15,722 bases of DNA from Tannerella sp. (GTDB lineage: Bacteria; Bacteroidota; Bacteroidia; Bacteroidales; Tannerellaceae). The stretch covers positions 1 through 15,722 of the forward strand of contig JAIRLL010000174.1 in assembly GCA_031259505.1 (NCBI GenBank), read 5' to 3'. How positions within the stretch are numbered: position 1 is the stretch's first letter; each line of letters opens with the position of its first letter. The translations under genes and the position numbers were made by a program. Shown here piece by piece: positions 1 through 6,159 of the stretch. The notes below the pieces were generated by a model. It had not been told where the DNA came from. It worked only from the letters and a program-made list of their open reading frames with translations, and did no database searches.

Positions 1-1020
1 CTCTACGAATATTACGGCGACATCCGGATTATCCAAACGTATTATCCCGCCTTGCGGAGACAGGTTGAGTTCCTGCGTTCGAAAGCGCACGACCACATTA
101 TCGACAACTGTATCAACGACCACGAAAGCCTCGAGCCGCGTATCCCCGAACTGTTTGCTACGGCGCATTACTATCACCACGTCGCGCTGCTTGCCGAATT
201 TGCCGGTCTGACAAAACATAGCGATGACGAAAAAGTCTATACCGCCCTTGCCGGAGAAATCAAAAACGCATTTATCGCCCGTTTCGTGAAGACCGGTACA
301 GGCGAAGTCGGCAACCATACGCAAGCGGCTCAAGCCGTCGCGCTGTTCTACGATCTGCTGCCCGAGGGCGACAAAGATGCAGCGTTCGACGTCCTGTTAA
401 AGGAAATCGAACAGCGCAACGGGCATATCGCCGCCGGAATATTCGGCGTCCCCCTGGTTCTGGACGCGCTCAGCCGGCATCTGCGTAACGACATCGCATA
501 CAAAATGGTGACGAAAACGGATTTTCCCGGATGGGGACACATGATACAGTCGGGCGCAACGACGGTGTGGGAGACGTGGAAGTATTCCGACAACGTGTTT
601 TCGCACAATCATCCGATGTTCGGCAGCGTAGGCGAGTGGATGTATCAAAGCATTCTCGGGATAAACCCCGCCGCGCCGGCGTTCCGGCGAATCATCCTGC
701 ATCCGCAACCTGCCGGCGACCTCACATTTGCATCCGGCCGCTACGAATCGTTATGGGGAACAGTCGAATCGTCGTGGAAAACGGAAGACAGCCGCTTCTC
801 GTACGACGTCGCCATCCCTCACGGCACAACCGCCGAAGTATGGCTACCTGCCGGGACGGTTACCGAAAGCGGCAAGCCTGTAACCGATTCCAATGATATA
901 CGTTTCCTTAGAAAGGAAAAAGACCGTATGATCTATGAAGTACAGTCGGGAAAATATACGTTCGCAGTTGAAATTGAGAGGGAACGGTGCACAAAAAGTG
1001 CACCCGGCAGTTTTCGATAA
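1..1020 (+). CDS. alpha-L-rhamnosidase (GH78), C-terminal part; 5' end lies outside the window
   Basis: The frame is open from base 1 (first residues LYEYYGDIRIIQTYYPALRR), so the gene starts upstream of the window and only about 339 residues are visible. The sequence is typical of the catalytic (alpha/alpha)6 barrel and the C-terminal beta domain of GH78 enzymes, which release terminal L-rhamnose from plant or bacterial glycans. The segment GATTVWETW near bases 550-580, followed by FSHNHPMFGSVGEWMYQSILGI, is the family's hallmark; the Glu of WETW is the position I would take as the catalytic base. The C-terminal domain runs from about base 660. The last dozen or so residues (ERERCTKSAPGSFR) look non-native and read through an inverted repeat at 986-1004, so the original stop may have been lost. 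A signal peptide cannot be assessed because the N-terminus is missing. The family call is firm; substrate specificity within GH78 is inferred. Confidence 0.93.
   Translation, partial: LYEYYGDIRIIQTYYPALRRQVEFLRSKAHDHIIDNCINDHESLEPRIPELFATAHYYHHVALLAEFAGLTKHSDDEKVYTALAGEIKNAFIARFVKTGTGEVGNHTQAAQAVALFYDLLPEGDKDAAFDVLLKEIEQRNGHIAAGIFGVPLVLDALSRHLRNDIAYKMVTKTDFPGWGHMIQSGATTVWETWKYSDNVFSHNHPMFGSVGEWMYQSILGINPAAPAFRRIILHPQPAGDLTFASGRYESLWGTVESSWKTEDSRFSYDVAIPHGTTAEVWLPAGTVTESGKPVTDSNDIRFLRKEKDRMIYEVQSGKYTFAVEIERERCTKSAPGSFR
986..1004. promoter_or_regulatory. 7-bp perfect inverted repeat GGTGCAC-AAAAA-GTGCACC
   Basis: The arms are perfectly complementary around a five-A spacer. The repeat lies inside the last codons of the rhamnosidase frame and ends 23 bases before a perfect -7 box (1028-1035), so it abuts or overlaps the place where the -33 element of that promoter would sit. 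It could be an operator or a weak terminator. TTTT occurs only seven bases after the stem, which is poor for an intrinsic terminator. Confidence 0.5.
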
Positions 1021-1027
1021 AAAGCAG

Positions 1028-1035
1028 TATCTTTG
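1028..1035 (+). promoter_or_regulatory. Bacteroidetes -7 box TATCTTTG upstream of the broken AAA-ATPase-like gene
   Basis: TATCTTTG matches TAnnTTTG exactly and lies 35 bases before the ATG at 1071. No clear TTTG is seen at the -33 position. With its flanks the site reads GTATCTTTGC, which also matches the GTAnnTTTGC core known from CTnDOT-type integration sites; the two motifs are inherently similar, so this alone is not evidence of integration. Confidence 0.55.
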
Positions 1036-1070
1036 CGCCAGACAGCAGTAATAAATAAAATATTCGCATC

Positions 1071-1391
1071 ATGAAAAAGTTACCGTTAGAGATACAGACA
1101 TTTGAAAACATACGCGCCAGAAACTACCTGTATGTAGATAAGACGGAAATCATTTACCGGGCAGTATCGGAGGGGAAGGTATATTTTCTATCCCGTCCGC
1201 GCCGGTTTGGGAAATCGCTTCTGACAAGTACGCTGGACGCACTGTTCAGCGGTCGTGAAGACCTGTTCAAAGGACTGTATATTTACGACAAATAACGCCG
1301 CTACTACAACCCCTATCCCGGAAAAGTTATTCTTTTGGGTATAGCTTTTTCGGGGAAAAATACGGGCTGCAAAATGGAAACCCTTTCCTGA
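1071..1391 (+). pseudogene. remnant of an AAA-ATPase-like / PD-(D/E)XK protein gene with a large internal deletion
   Basis: The first 74 codons encode the usual N-terminus of this family, including YVDKTE and the P-loop SRPRRFGKSL, and stop at a TAA (1293-1295). Directly after the stop, in the same frame, come 31 codons matching the C-terminus of the full-length copy at 2906-4489 (RRYYNPYPGKVILLGIAFSG; 23 of 31 residues identical to residues 487-517 of that protein), then TGA at 1389-1391. By alignment, codons 75-486 (about 1.2 kb) are missing, taking Walker B and the nuclease core with them. A promoter box and the conserved ATG-AAA-AAG start remain. A 74-residue P-loop peptide could still be made but cannot have the ancestral activity. 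The two copies differ too much to be a very recent duplication. Confidence 0.9.
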
Positions 1392-1464
1392 GAGCAGCCG
1401 TTCGCCGATTCGGGGAAGAAGATCTGTCCGAAAACCCGCAGCGCTCAAACTGACACATTTTTCA

Positions 1465-1472
1465 TACATTTG
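1465..1472 (+). promoter_or_regulatory. -7 box TACATTTG just upstream of the GNAT gene
   Basis: TACATTTG is an exact TAnnTTTG match. Its 3' end is 16 bases before the ATG at 1489, which would leave a leader of about 10 bases. It matters because it supports ATG 1489, upstream of the in-frame TAG, as the original start rather than ATG 1588. No TTTG is visible at -33. Confidence 0.5.
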
Positions 1473-1488
1473 CGTAAAACATTCTGCT

Positions 1489-1974
1489 ATGAACATACAT
1501 GAATCCGTCGTAATGACGTGCGACTACAGCAATCCTGCCCACCTGCAGGCCGTCCGTTAGCTGCTGAACGGATATATCGAAGACGCGATGGGAGGCGGAA
1601 CGCCGCTTTCCGCCGAAGAACAGGTCGAACTGACGGACAGTCTGAGCCGCCGTCCGACGGCGGTGACGCTGCTTGCCGAAAGCGGCGGCGTATGCTGCGG
1701 ACTGCTGGTGGCCTTCGAAAACTATTCAACCTTTACCGTCCGCCCGATGATGAACATACACGACGTGTTTGTGCTGAAAACGTATCGCGGCAAAGGCGTC
1801 GGACGCCGGCTGATACAGGCCGCCGTCGAGGAAGCGAAGAAAAGAAACTGTAGCCGCATCACGCTCGAAGTCAGGCAGGACAACGTGGCGGCGCAACGCC
1901 TGTACAGGTCTGTCGGCTTCGACGAGACCGACCCGCCGATGTATTACTGGCGGAAGGATTTAATGCAGGACTGA
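1489..1974 (+). pseudogene. GNAT-family N-acetyltransferase interrupted by an in-frame TAG at codon 24
   Basis: From ATG 1489 the frame reads 23 codons (ending NPAHLQAVR), then TAG at 1558-1560, then continues without a further stop to TGA at 1972-1974. Both sides of the stop fit the family: GNAT proteins with a segment like YIEDAMGGGTPLS are preceded by a helix such as HLQAVRxLLN. The later part carries the acetyl-CoA binding loop RGKGVG, followed by ITLEVRQDNVAAQRLYRSVGF, the usual beta5/alpha4 region. Restart at ATG 1588 would give 128 residues without beta1 and alpha1, probably not a working enzyme. TAG is a normal stop here (thrC ends in TAG), so recoding is unlikely. A point nonsense mutation (for example from CAG) or a sequencing error explains it best. 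The acceptor substrate cannot be told. Confidence 0.8.
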
Positions 1975-2124
1975 CCGGAGAGAGTGCATCTGGCTGCGTC
2001 GATTTTCAATCGGCTACGCCGAACTTCGTTTCAAAATGTCGCACCGTCACTGTCTCACCCAGGAACGAAGCAATCCGGACACGTCATTTTCCCCCTCTTT
2101 ATTCGAAAAATATACGGTCGCGCA

Positions 2125-2733
2125 ATGACGCCGTGCACGCCTCCATCACTGCGAAGGCATAGCCTGAAGCATCCGAAGACCTCGCCCGCCGATCGCGCCG
2201 AACGCAACTCGCTCTTCACAACAATGGTCGGACTGTGCCTGACAGAGGTAAAAGTCTGGGCATACACGAAGTTTTATGCCGGGGTAATGACCGCTAACGA
2301 CGTGCACAGCCTGGGCTTCCTCCTCCCCGGAGAAGCAGGCGGACGGCGCCATCGCAAAATGCCGACCGACGTGCTGGCCGAAGTCAAAGTCTCGGTACCA
2401 GGCGTCGACTTCATCCGTGTAACAATCGACCACGCAGTCGGCGAAAACGCCGCACGTGTCGCTCACGGATGGCCGCAGGGAGTGCGCAACGCGCTGATCG
2501 TAATCATCTCCGCCGACGGAAAAACAGAAATCTGCCGCAAATATACCACCCGGCTGCACAACAGCATCACCATGCCCGGAAGCACGCGCGGCAAACTGTT
2601 CATCATCAAGGCCGCTTTCCTTAAACATATCAACGACAATCCGGTATTCGGCCCTGAAGCCACATTCTCAATGCCTCTCACGACCGAAGACATCGCCGCA
2701 TCGCTCGAACGGCCGGGAATGAATAAACTCTGA
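2125..2733 (+). CDS. uncharacterised protein of about 202 residues, no family recognised
   Basis: The frame shows clear coding character over its last 170 codons, with G/C-rich third positions and ordinary Bacteroidales codon use, and it ends just before a strong terminator (2792-2836). I do not recognise a domain. The protein has no signal peptide or obvious membrane segment. A conserved-looking core begins at LCLTEVKVWAYTKFYAGVMT and includes DVHSLGFLLPGE, ARVAHGWPQGVRNALIVI, RLHNSITMP and FSMPLTTED; alternating hydrophobics (EVKVSV, FIRVTI, ALIVII, KLFIIKA) suggest a beta-rich fold. The first 30 or so residues are rich in Pro, Arg and Ser and may be disordered or mis-started. The frame stays open back to GTG 1984, nine bases after the GNAT stop, but codon use there is less convincing, so I chose ATG 2125. 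ATG 2224 is another possible start. Confidence 0.75.
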   Translation: MTPCTPPSLRRHSLKHPKTSPADRAERNSLFTTMVGLCLTEVKVWAYTKFYAGVMTANDVHSLGFLLPGEAGGRRHRKMPTDVLAEVKVSVPGVDFIRVTIDHAVGENAARVAHGWPQGVRNALIVIISADGKTEICRKYTTRLHNSITMPGSTRGKLFIIKAAFLKHINDNPVFGPEATFSMPLTTEDIAASLERPGMNKL

Positions 2734-2791
2734 AACGCAAAGGGATGAATGGCGCAAAACCCGGGCTGGCAGCCGTGAAGCATGGAAGCGC

Positions 2792-2836
2792 TACCGGAAA
2801 TCTCTGCAACCGCAGCGGTTTCCGGTACAATTTTTT
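2792..2836 (+). terminator. intrinsic terminator after the uncharacterised gene
   Basis: TACCGGAAA (2792-2800) pairs perfectly with TTTCCGGTA (2819-2827). A nested CTGC-AACC-GCAG stem (2804-2815) lies inside, and a run of six T follows at 2831-2836. This closes the transcription unit that ends at 2733 and separates it from the promoter at 2868. Confidence 0.8.
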
Positions 2837-2867
2837 GTTTAGGGATGTATGTTCCCAATAAAATAAC

Positions 2868-2875
2868 TACATTTG
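2868..2875 (+). promoter_or_regulatory. -7 box TACATTTG upstream of the full-length AAA-ATPase-like gene
   Basis: Exact TAnnTTTG match whose 3' end is 30 bases before the ATG at 2906, just after the terminator. The nearest TTTG (2834-2837) is 30 bases upstream, too far for a standard -33 element, so the -33 match is weak. Confidence 0.5.
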
Positions 2876-2905
2876 TCTCAAATTCACATTTAAAACAGAT
2901 ACGTC

Positions 2906-4489
2906 ATGAAAAAGTTGCCGATAGGAACGCAGTCGTTTGCGAATTTACGAAAAGACGGCTGTGTCTATGTAGATAAAACCGAGTTTATACACCGGATCGT
3001 TTCGGGTGGACGGATTTATTTCCTTTCCCGTCCGCGCCGGTTTGGGAAATCGTTGCTGATAAGTACGATGGAAGCGTTATTCCGCGGGCGGAAAGAACTG
3101 TTCGAAGGGCTTTACGTCTACGACCGCTGGGACTGGTCGCAGTCGTTTCCGGTCATCAAGATAGACTGGACGATGATAGACCATTCGACGCCGGAAGATA
3201 TGAAAAAAAGCCTGGTATTTCACCTGAAAAGAATGGCGCAACGCTATGGGCTGACCCTGTCGGCAGAATCTGCGCCCGACTGTTTCGGAGAGTTGATAGA
3301 ATCCCTCTACAACCTTACCGCCAAACGGGTCGTCATCCTGATTGACGAATACGACAAGCCGATCACCGCTCATCTCTTTGATTCTTATCTGAAGCCTGTC
3401 CAGACGGCGGTGCATGATTTCTATCAGACAATGAAAGGTGCGGACGAGTATTTGCAGTTTGTTTTCCTGACCGGCGTGTCGAAGTTTTCGGGACTGTCGA
3501 TTTTTTCGGCGCTAAACAGTCTTGATGATATTTCTTTGCGTGAACAGTATGCTGCGATATGCGGTTATACGCAGGAGGAACTGGAAAGTAACTTTACGGA
3601 ATACATCGACAGCGCCGCCGGATACCTGAATATGACCGGGGCGTACCTGCTCGACCAAATCCGTTACTGGTACAACGGCTATACGTGGGACGGAAAAACG
3701 GCCGTCTACAACCCGTTCTCGACGCTGAAATTTTTTAGCGTCAGGGAATTTGCCGGTTACTGGTTCAGTACCGGCACGCCGACGTTCCTGATAGATATGA
3801 TTCGCCGCCGCAACCGTGCGGACGCGGTACTGGAGCCGATCGTTGCCGGCGAAAAGGTATTCGACGGCTATGATCCGGCAGACATCGGCGACGTGCCGCT
3901 GCTGTTCCAGACCGGCTACCTGACCGTCAAACAGAAGGAACTGGCGAACGGACGCCCCCGCTATACGCTCGGCATCCCCAATTCGGAAGTCTACGAAGCG
4001 TTACTGACGTGTCTGCTGCAGGCCTACGGGAAATACCCCGGCGAACAGATCGACAGTCTGCGCCTGACAATGGAACGGCAGCTGACCGCGTGCGACGAAG
4101 CCGGTTTTGCCCGCAGCCTCGAGGTACTGATCGCCACCGTTCCCTACGAGCTTCACATCCCCCGGGAAGCCTACTATCACTCGCTGATGCTGATATGGAT
4201 GCGGATGCTCGGTTTCAGCATACAGGGCGAAGTGCTGAACAACCTCGGCCGCGCCGACGCGGTCTGGGAACAGCCCGGCATAACGGTGGTCGCCGAGATA
4301 AAATACCATGCCGGAAAGACGGTCGCCACGCTGCTCGACGAAGCCATGACGCAGATCCGCGACCGTCGCTATTACAACAAATATACCGGAAAGGTCATTC
4401 TTCTGGGCATCGCCTTTTCAGGGAAAGATATCGGCTGCCGGATGGAAATCATCTGCAATGAAACATCACCCCGTGAAATTGTACCGTAA
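2906..4489 (+). CDS. AAA-ATPase-like protein with C-terminal PD-(D/E)XK nuclease-type domain (AAA-ATPase_like / DUF1703 family)
   Basis: This 527-residue protein has the full architecture of a family often present in many copies in Bacteroidales genomes. The N-terminal ATPase part starts with FANLRKDGCVYVDKTEF, followed by the P-loop-like SRPRRFGKS (41-49), Walker B VVILIDEYD (142-150) and a sensor-like strand VFLTGVSKFS (186-195). The C-terminal part has the nuclease-fold signature: GRADAV with Asp451, EIK with Glu464 and Lys466, and a downstream QIRDRRYY helix. All expected catalytic positions are present, so it is probably intact. No signal peptide is seen, so it should be cytosolic. The biological role is not established; ATP-driven nucleic-acid cleavage, defence or selfish maintenance are all guesses. 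It stands alone between a promoter at 2868 and the hairpin-rich convergent gap after 4489. The deleted paralogue lies 1.5 kb upstream. Confidence 0.92.
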   Translation: MKKLPIGTQSFANLRKDGCVYVDKTEFIHRIVSGGRIYFLSRPRRFGKSLLISTMEALFRGRKELFEGLYVYDRWDWSQSFPVIKIDWTMIDHSTPEDMKKSLVFHLKRMAQRYGLTLSAESAPDCFGELIESLYNLTAKRVVILIDEYDKPITAHLFDSYLKPVQTAVHDFYQTMKGADEYLQFVFLTGVSKFSGLSIFSALNSLDDISLREQYAAICGYTQEELESNFTEYIDSAAGYLNMTGAYLLDQIRYWYNGYTWDGKTAVYNPFSTLKFFSVREFAGYWFSTGTPTFLIDMIRRRNRADAVLEPIVAGEKVFDGYDPADIGDVPLLFQTGYLTVKQKELANGRPRYTLGIPNSEVYEALLTCLLQAYGKYPGEQIDSLRLTMERQLTACDEAGFARSLEVLIATVPYELHIPREAYYHSLMLIWMRMLGFSIQGEVLNNLGRADAVWEQPGITVVAEIKYHAGKTVATLLDEAMTQIRDRRYYNKYTGKVILLGIAFSGKDIGCRMEIICNETSPREIVP

Positions 4490-4675
4490 AACCGGCCTGA
4501 CGGGAGGAAATGCATCCTTCTGTTCATTTTTCTTATACCGAACTCAGGTTAAATGGCCGGAAATGACGCCGGCACGCTGAATCAAAATAAAAACCGTTTC
4601 GTTCATAATCCTGGATATCAATGCATCATCACCTTCCAATATAAGACGGACATGCCGCGAGCGCTCCGTATCACG

Positions 4676-4740
4676 ACTATGTTGAAGCGCATCACTCTAT
4701 TGTCGGAGTTCATCACTCCAGTGATGCGCTTCAACACAGT
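4676..4740. repeat. long inverted repeat with repeated GCGCATCACT motif
   Basis: The arm GTTGAAGCGCATCACT (4681-4696) has a perfect reverse complement at 4720-4735. With flanks the stem is 20 of 21 base pairs (4676-4696 against 4720-4740). The loop contains a second small stem, GGAGT-TCATC-ACTCC (4705-4719). A further AGTGATGCGC follows at 4741-4750, so the 10-mer GCGCATCACT occurs three times in the two orientations, plus a partial TCATCACT at 4710-4717. It lies in the 344-base gap (4490-4833) between convergent genes, where I see no credible coding sequence. It could be a dispersed repeat or a protein-binding array; no T-tract follows it. Confidence 0.75.
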
Positions 4741-4765
4741 AGTGATGCGCACGAAAAATCGGGCA

Positions 4766-4791
4766 GTCCGGCCAAAAGGCAATGGCCGGAC
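4766..4791. terminator. bidirectional terminator-like hairpin between convergent genes
   Basis: GTCCGGCCA (4766-4774) pairs perfectly with TGGCCGGAC (4783-4791) around an eight-base loop. On the minus strand TTTTT follows after a few bases; on the plus strand there is only GGTTTT after GAAAA. Its position suits stopping both the AAA-ATPase-like transcript and the thr operon transcript. Confidence 0.55.
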
Positions 4792-4803
4792 GAAAAGGTT
4801 TTC

Positions 4804-4818
4804 GACGCCGAAGGCGTC
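4804..4818 (-). terminator. thr operon terminator hairpin after thrC
   Basis: Read on the minus strand, GACGCC-TTC-GGCGTC forms a six-pair stem 15 bases after the thrC stop and is followed by GAAAACCTTTTCG, itself a small inverted repeat. The T-tract is short. It probably works together with the hairpin at 4766-4791. Confidence 0.5.
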
Positions 4819-4833
4819 AGCGTCATTCGCAGA

Positions 4834-6156
4834 CTAACGCTGCGCGCAGTTTTCTCCCGTCAGGAAATCCCTGAACTGTCCGAAATCGTTGTCCATGGGA
4901 ATGCTTTGTTTTTTGCCGTTCATGAACGCCTGCAATCTGGCGGGGACGTCGATGTTTCCGTCCAGGATGCGGTCTGCCGTTTCCTTGAATTTGGCCGGAT
5001 GCGCTGTTTCGAGAAACAGTCCGGTCTGATGCGGTTGAAGATGGAAATCGTCCAGCGCCCGGTAGCCACAGGCTCCGTGCGGATCGAGCAGGTAGTGGCA
5101 GTGGCGGAACACGTGGCGCATGGTTCGGGCAATCTCCCCGTCGTCGCATCTGTAGCCGGCGATCGACTGTGTGATAGCCTTGTGGTCATGTCCGAACAGG
5201 TCCAGAATGCGGGCGAAGTTGCTCGGATTGCCGACGTCCATCGCATTGGCGATGGTGGACACCGACGGACGCGGCTCGTATTTTCCCGTTTTCAGGTAGT
5301 CGAAGAACACGTCGTTACGGTTGTTGGCGGCGATAAAACGCCTGACGGGTAAACCCATCCGCGCGGCGAACAGTCCGGCGGCGAGATTTCCGAAATTCCC
5401 GCTTGGAACGCATACAGTCAGTTCGCCGGCTTTACCCGTCCTGTCCAGTTGCGCGTATGCACTGAAATAGTAGAACGACTGCGGGAGCAGCCGCGCCACA
5501 TTGATGGAATTGGCCGATGTGAGCAACATGCTGTTATTCAGATCGCGGTCGGCAAAGGCGGCTTTCACCAGCGCCTGGCAGTCGTCGAACGTCCCGTCGA
5601 TTTCTATCGCCGTGATGTTCTGTCCCTGCGTTGTGAACTGACATTCCTGCATCGGGCTTACTTTCCCTTTGGGATAAAGCACGAAGACGCGGATGCCCTC
5701 GACGCCGAGAAATCCGCCGGCCACGGCGCTGCCCGTATCGCCCGAAGTGGCTACCAGCACGTGGACGGTCTGTTCGATGCCTTTCCTGCGTATGAAATAA
5801 CCGAGCAGGCGTGCCATAAAACGCGCGCCGACGTCTTTGAAGGCAAGCGTGGGGCCGTGAAAAAGCTCCAGGCTGTACACCGAATCGCGGACATGCACGA
5901 CGGGCGTCTCGAACGAAAGCGTATCCCTGACAATGGCTGCCAGCGCATCGGCCTCCACGTCTTCGCCGAAAAACGATTCTGCCACGATGAAAGCTGTTTC
6001 ATGAAGCGAACGGTCTTTCAGCGAACGGATGATTTCTTCGCCCAGCACGGGAATCCGTTCGGGCATATAAAGTCCCCCGTCGCCTGCCAGGCTTCTGATT
6101 ACCGCGTCTTCGAGCGTGGCAGGGGGCGACTGTCTGTTTGTACTGTAATATTTCAT
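4834..6156 (-). CDS. thrC: threonine synthase
   Basis: This 440-residue cytosolic, PLP-dependent enzyme converts O-phospho-L-homoserine to L-threonine, the last step of the pathway. The N-terminus (MKYYSTNRQ, then GDGGLYMPERIP) is the threonine-synthase N-terminal domain. FHGPTLAFKDVGARFM holds the PLP lysine, Lys107. VATSGDTGSAVAGGF contacts the cofactor phosphate region, and VCVPSGNFGNLAAGLFA is a further family motif. Length is normal and no key residue is missing. The ATG at 6154-6156 lies only three bases after the stop of the upstream kinase-like gene, indicating translational coupling within the thr operon. It ends in TAG and is followed by terminator-like hairpins. Confidence 0.97.
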   Translation of the reverse strand: MKYYSTNRQSPPATLEDAVIRSLAGDGGLYMPERIPVLGEEIIRSLKDRSLHETAFIVAESFFGEDVEADALAAIVRDTLSFETPVVHVRDSVYSLELFHGPTLAFKDVGARFMARLLGYFIRRKGIEQTVHVLVATSGDTGSAVAGGFLGVEGIRVFVLYPKGKVSPMQECQFTTQGQNITAIEIDGTFDDCQALVKAAFADRDLNNSMLLTSANSINVARLLPQSFYYFSAYAQLDRTGKAGELTVCVPSGNFGNLAAGLFAARMGLPVRRFIAANNRNDVFFDYLKTGKYEPRPSVSTIANAMDVGNPSNFARILDLFGHDHKAITQSIAGYRCDDGEIARTMRHVFRHCHYLLDPHGACGYRALDDFHLQPHQTGLFLETAHPAKFKETADRILDGNIDVPARLQAFMNGKKQSIPMDNDFGQFRDFLTGENCAQR

Positions 6157-6159
6157 TAT

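Noticed and set aside
1558..1560. TAG recoded as an amino acid
   Set aside because: thrC ends in TAG followed by terminator hairpins, so TAG is used as a stop in this genome; a nonsense mutation or sequencing error is simpler.
2146..2628. 160-codon frame on the minus strand
   Set aside because: Antisense to the uncharacterised plus-strand gene, whose codon use and terminator make it the real coding strand.
4553..4837. 94-codon frame on the plus strand after the AAA-ATPase-like gene
   Set aside because: It reads through the long inverted repeat and both terminator-like hairpins and overlaps the thrC end; no protein-like pattern.
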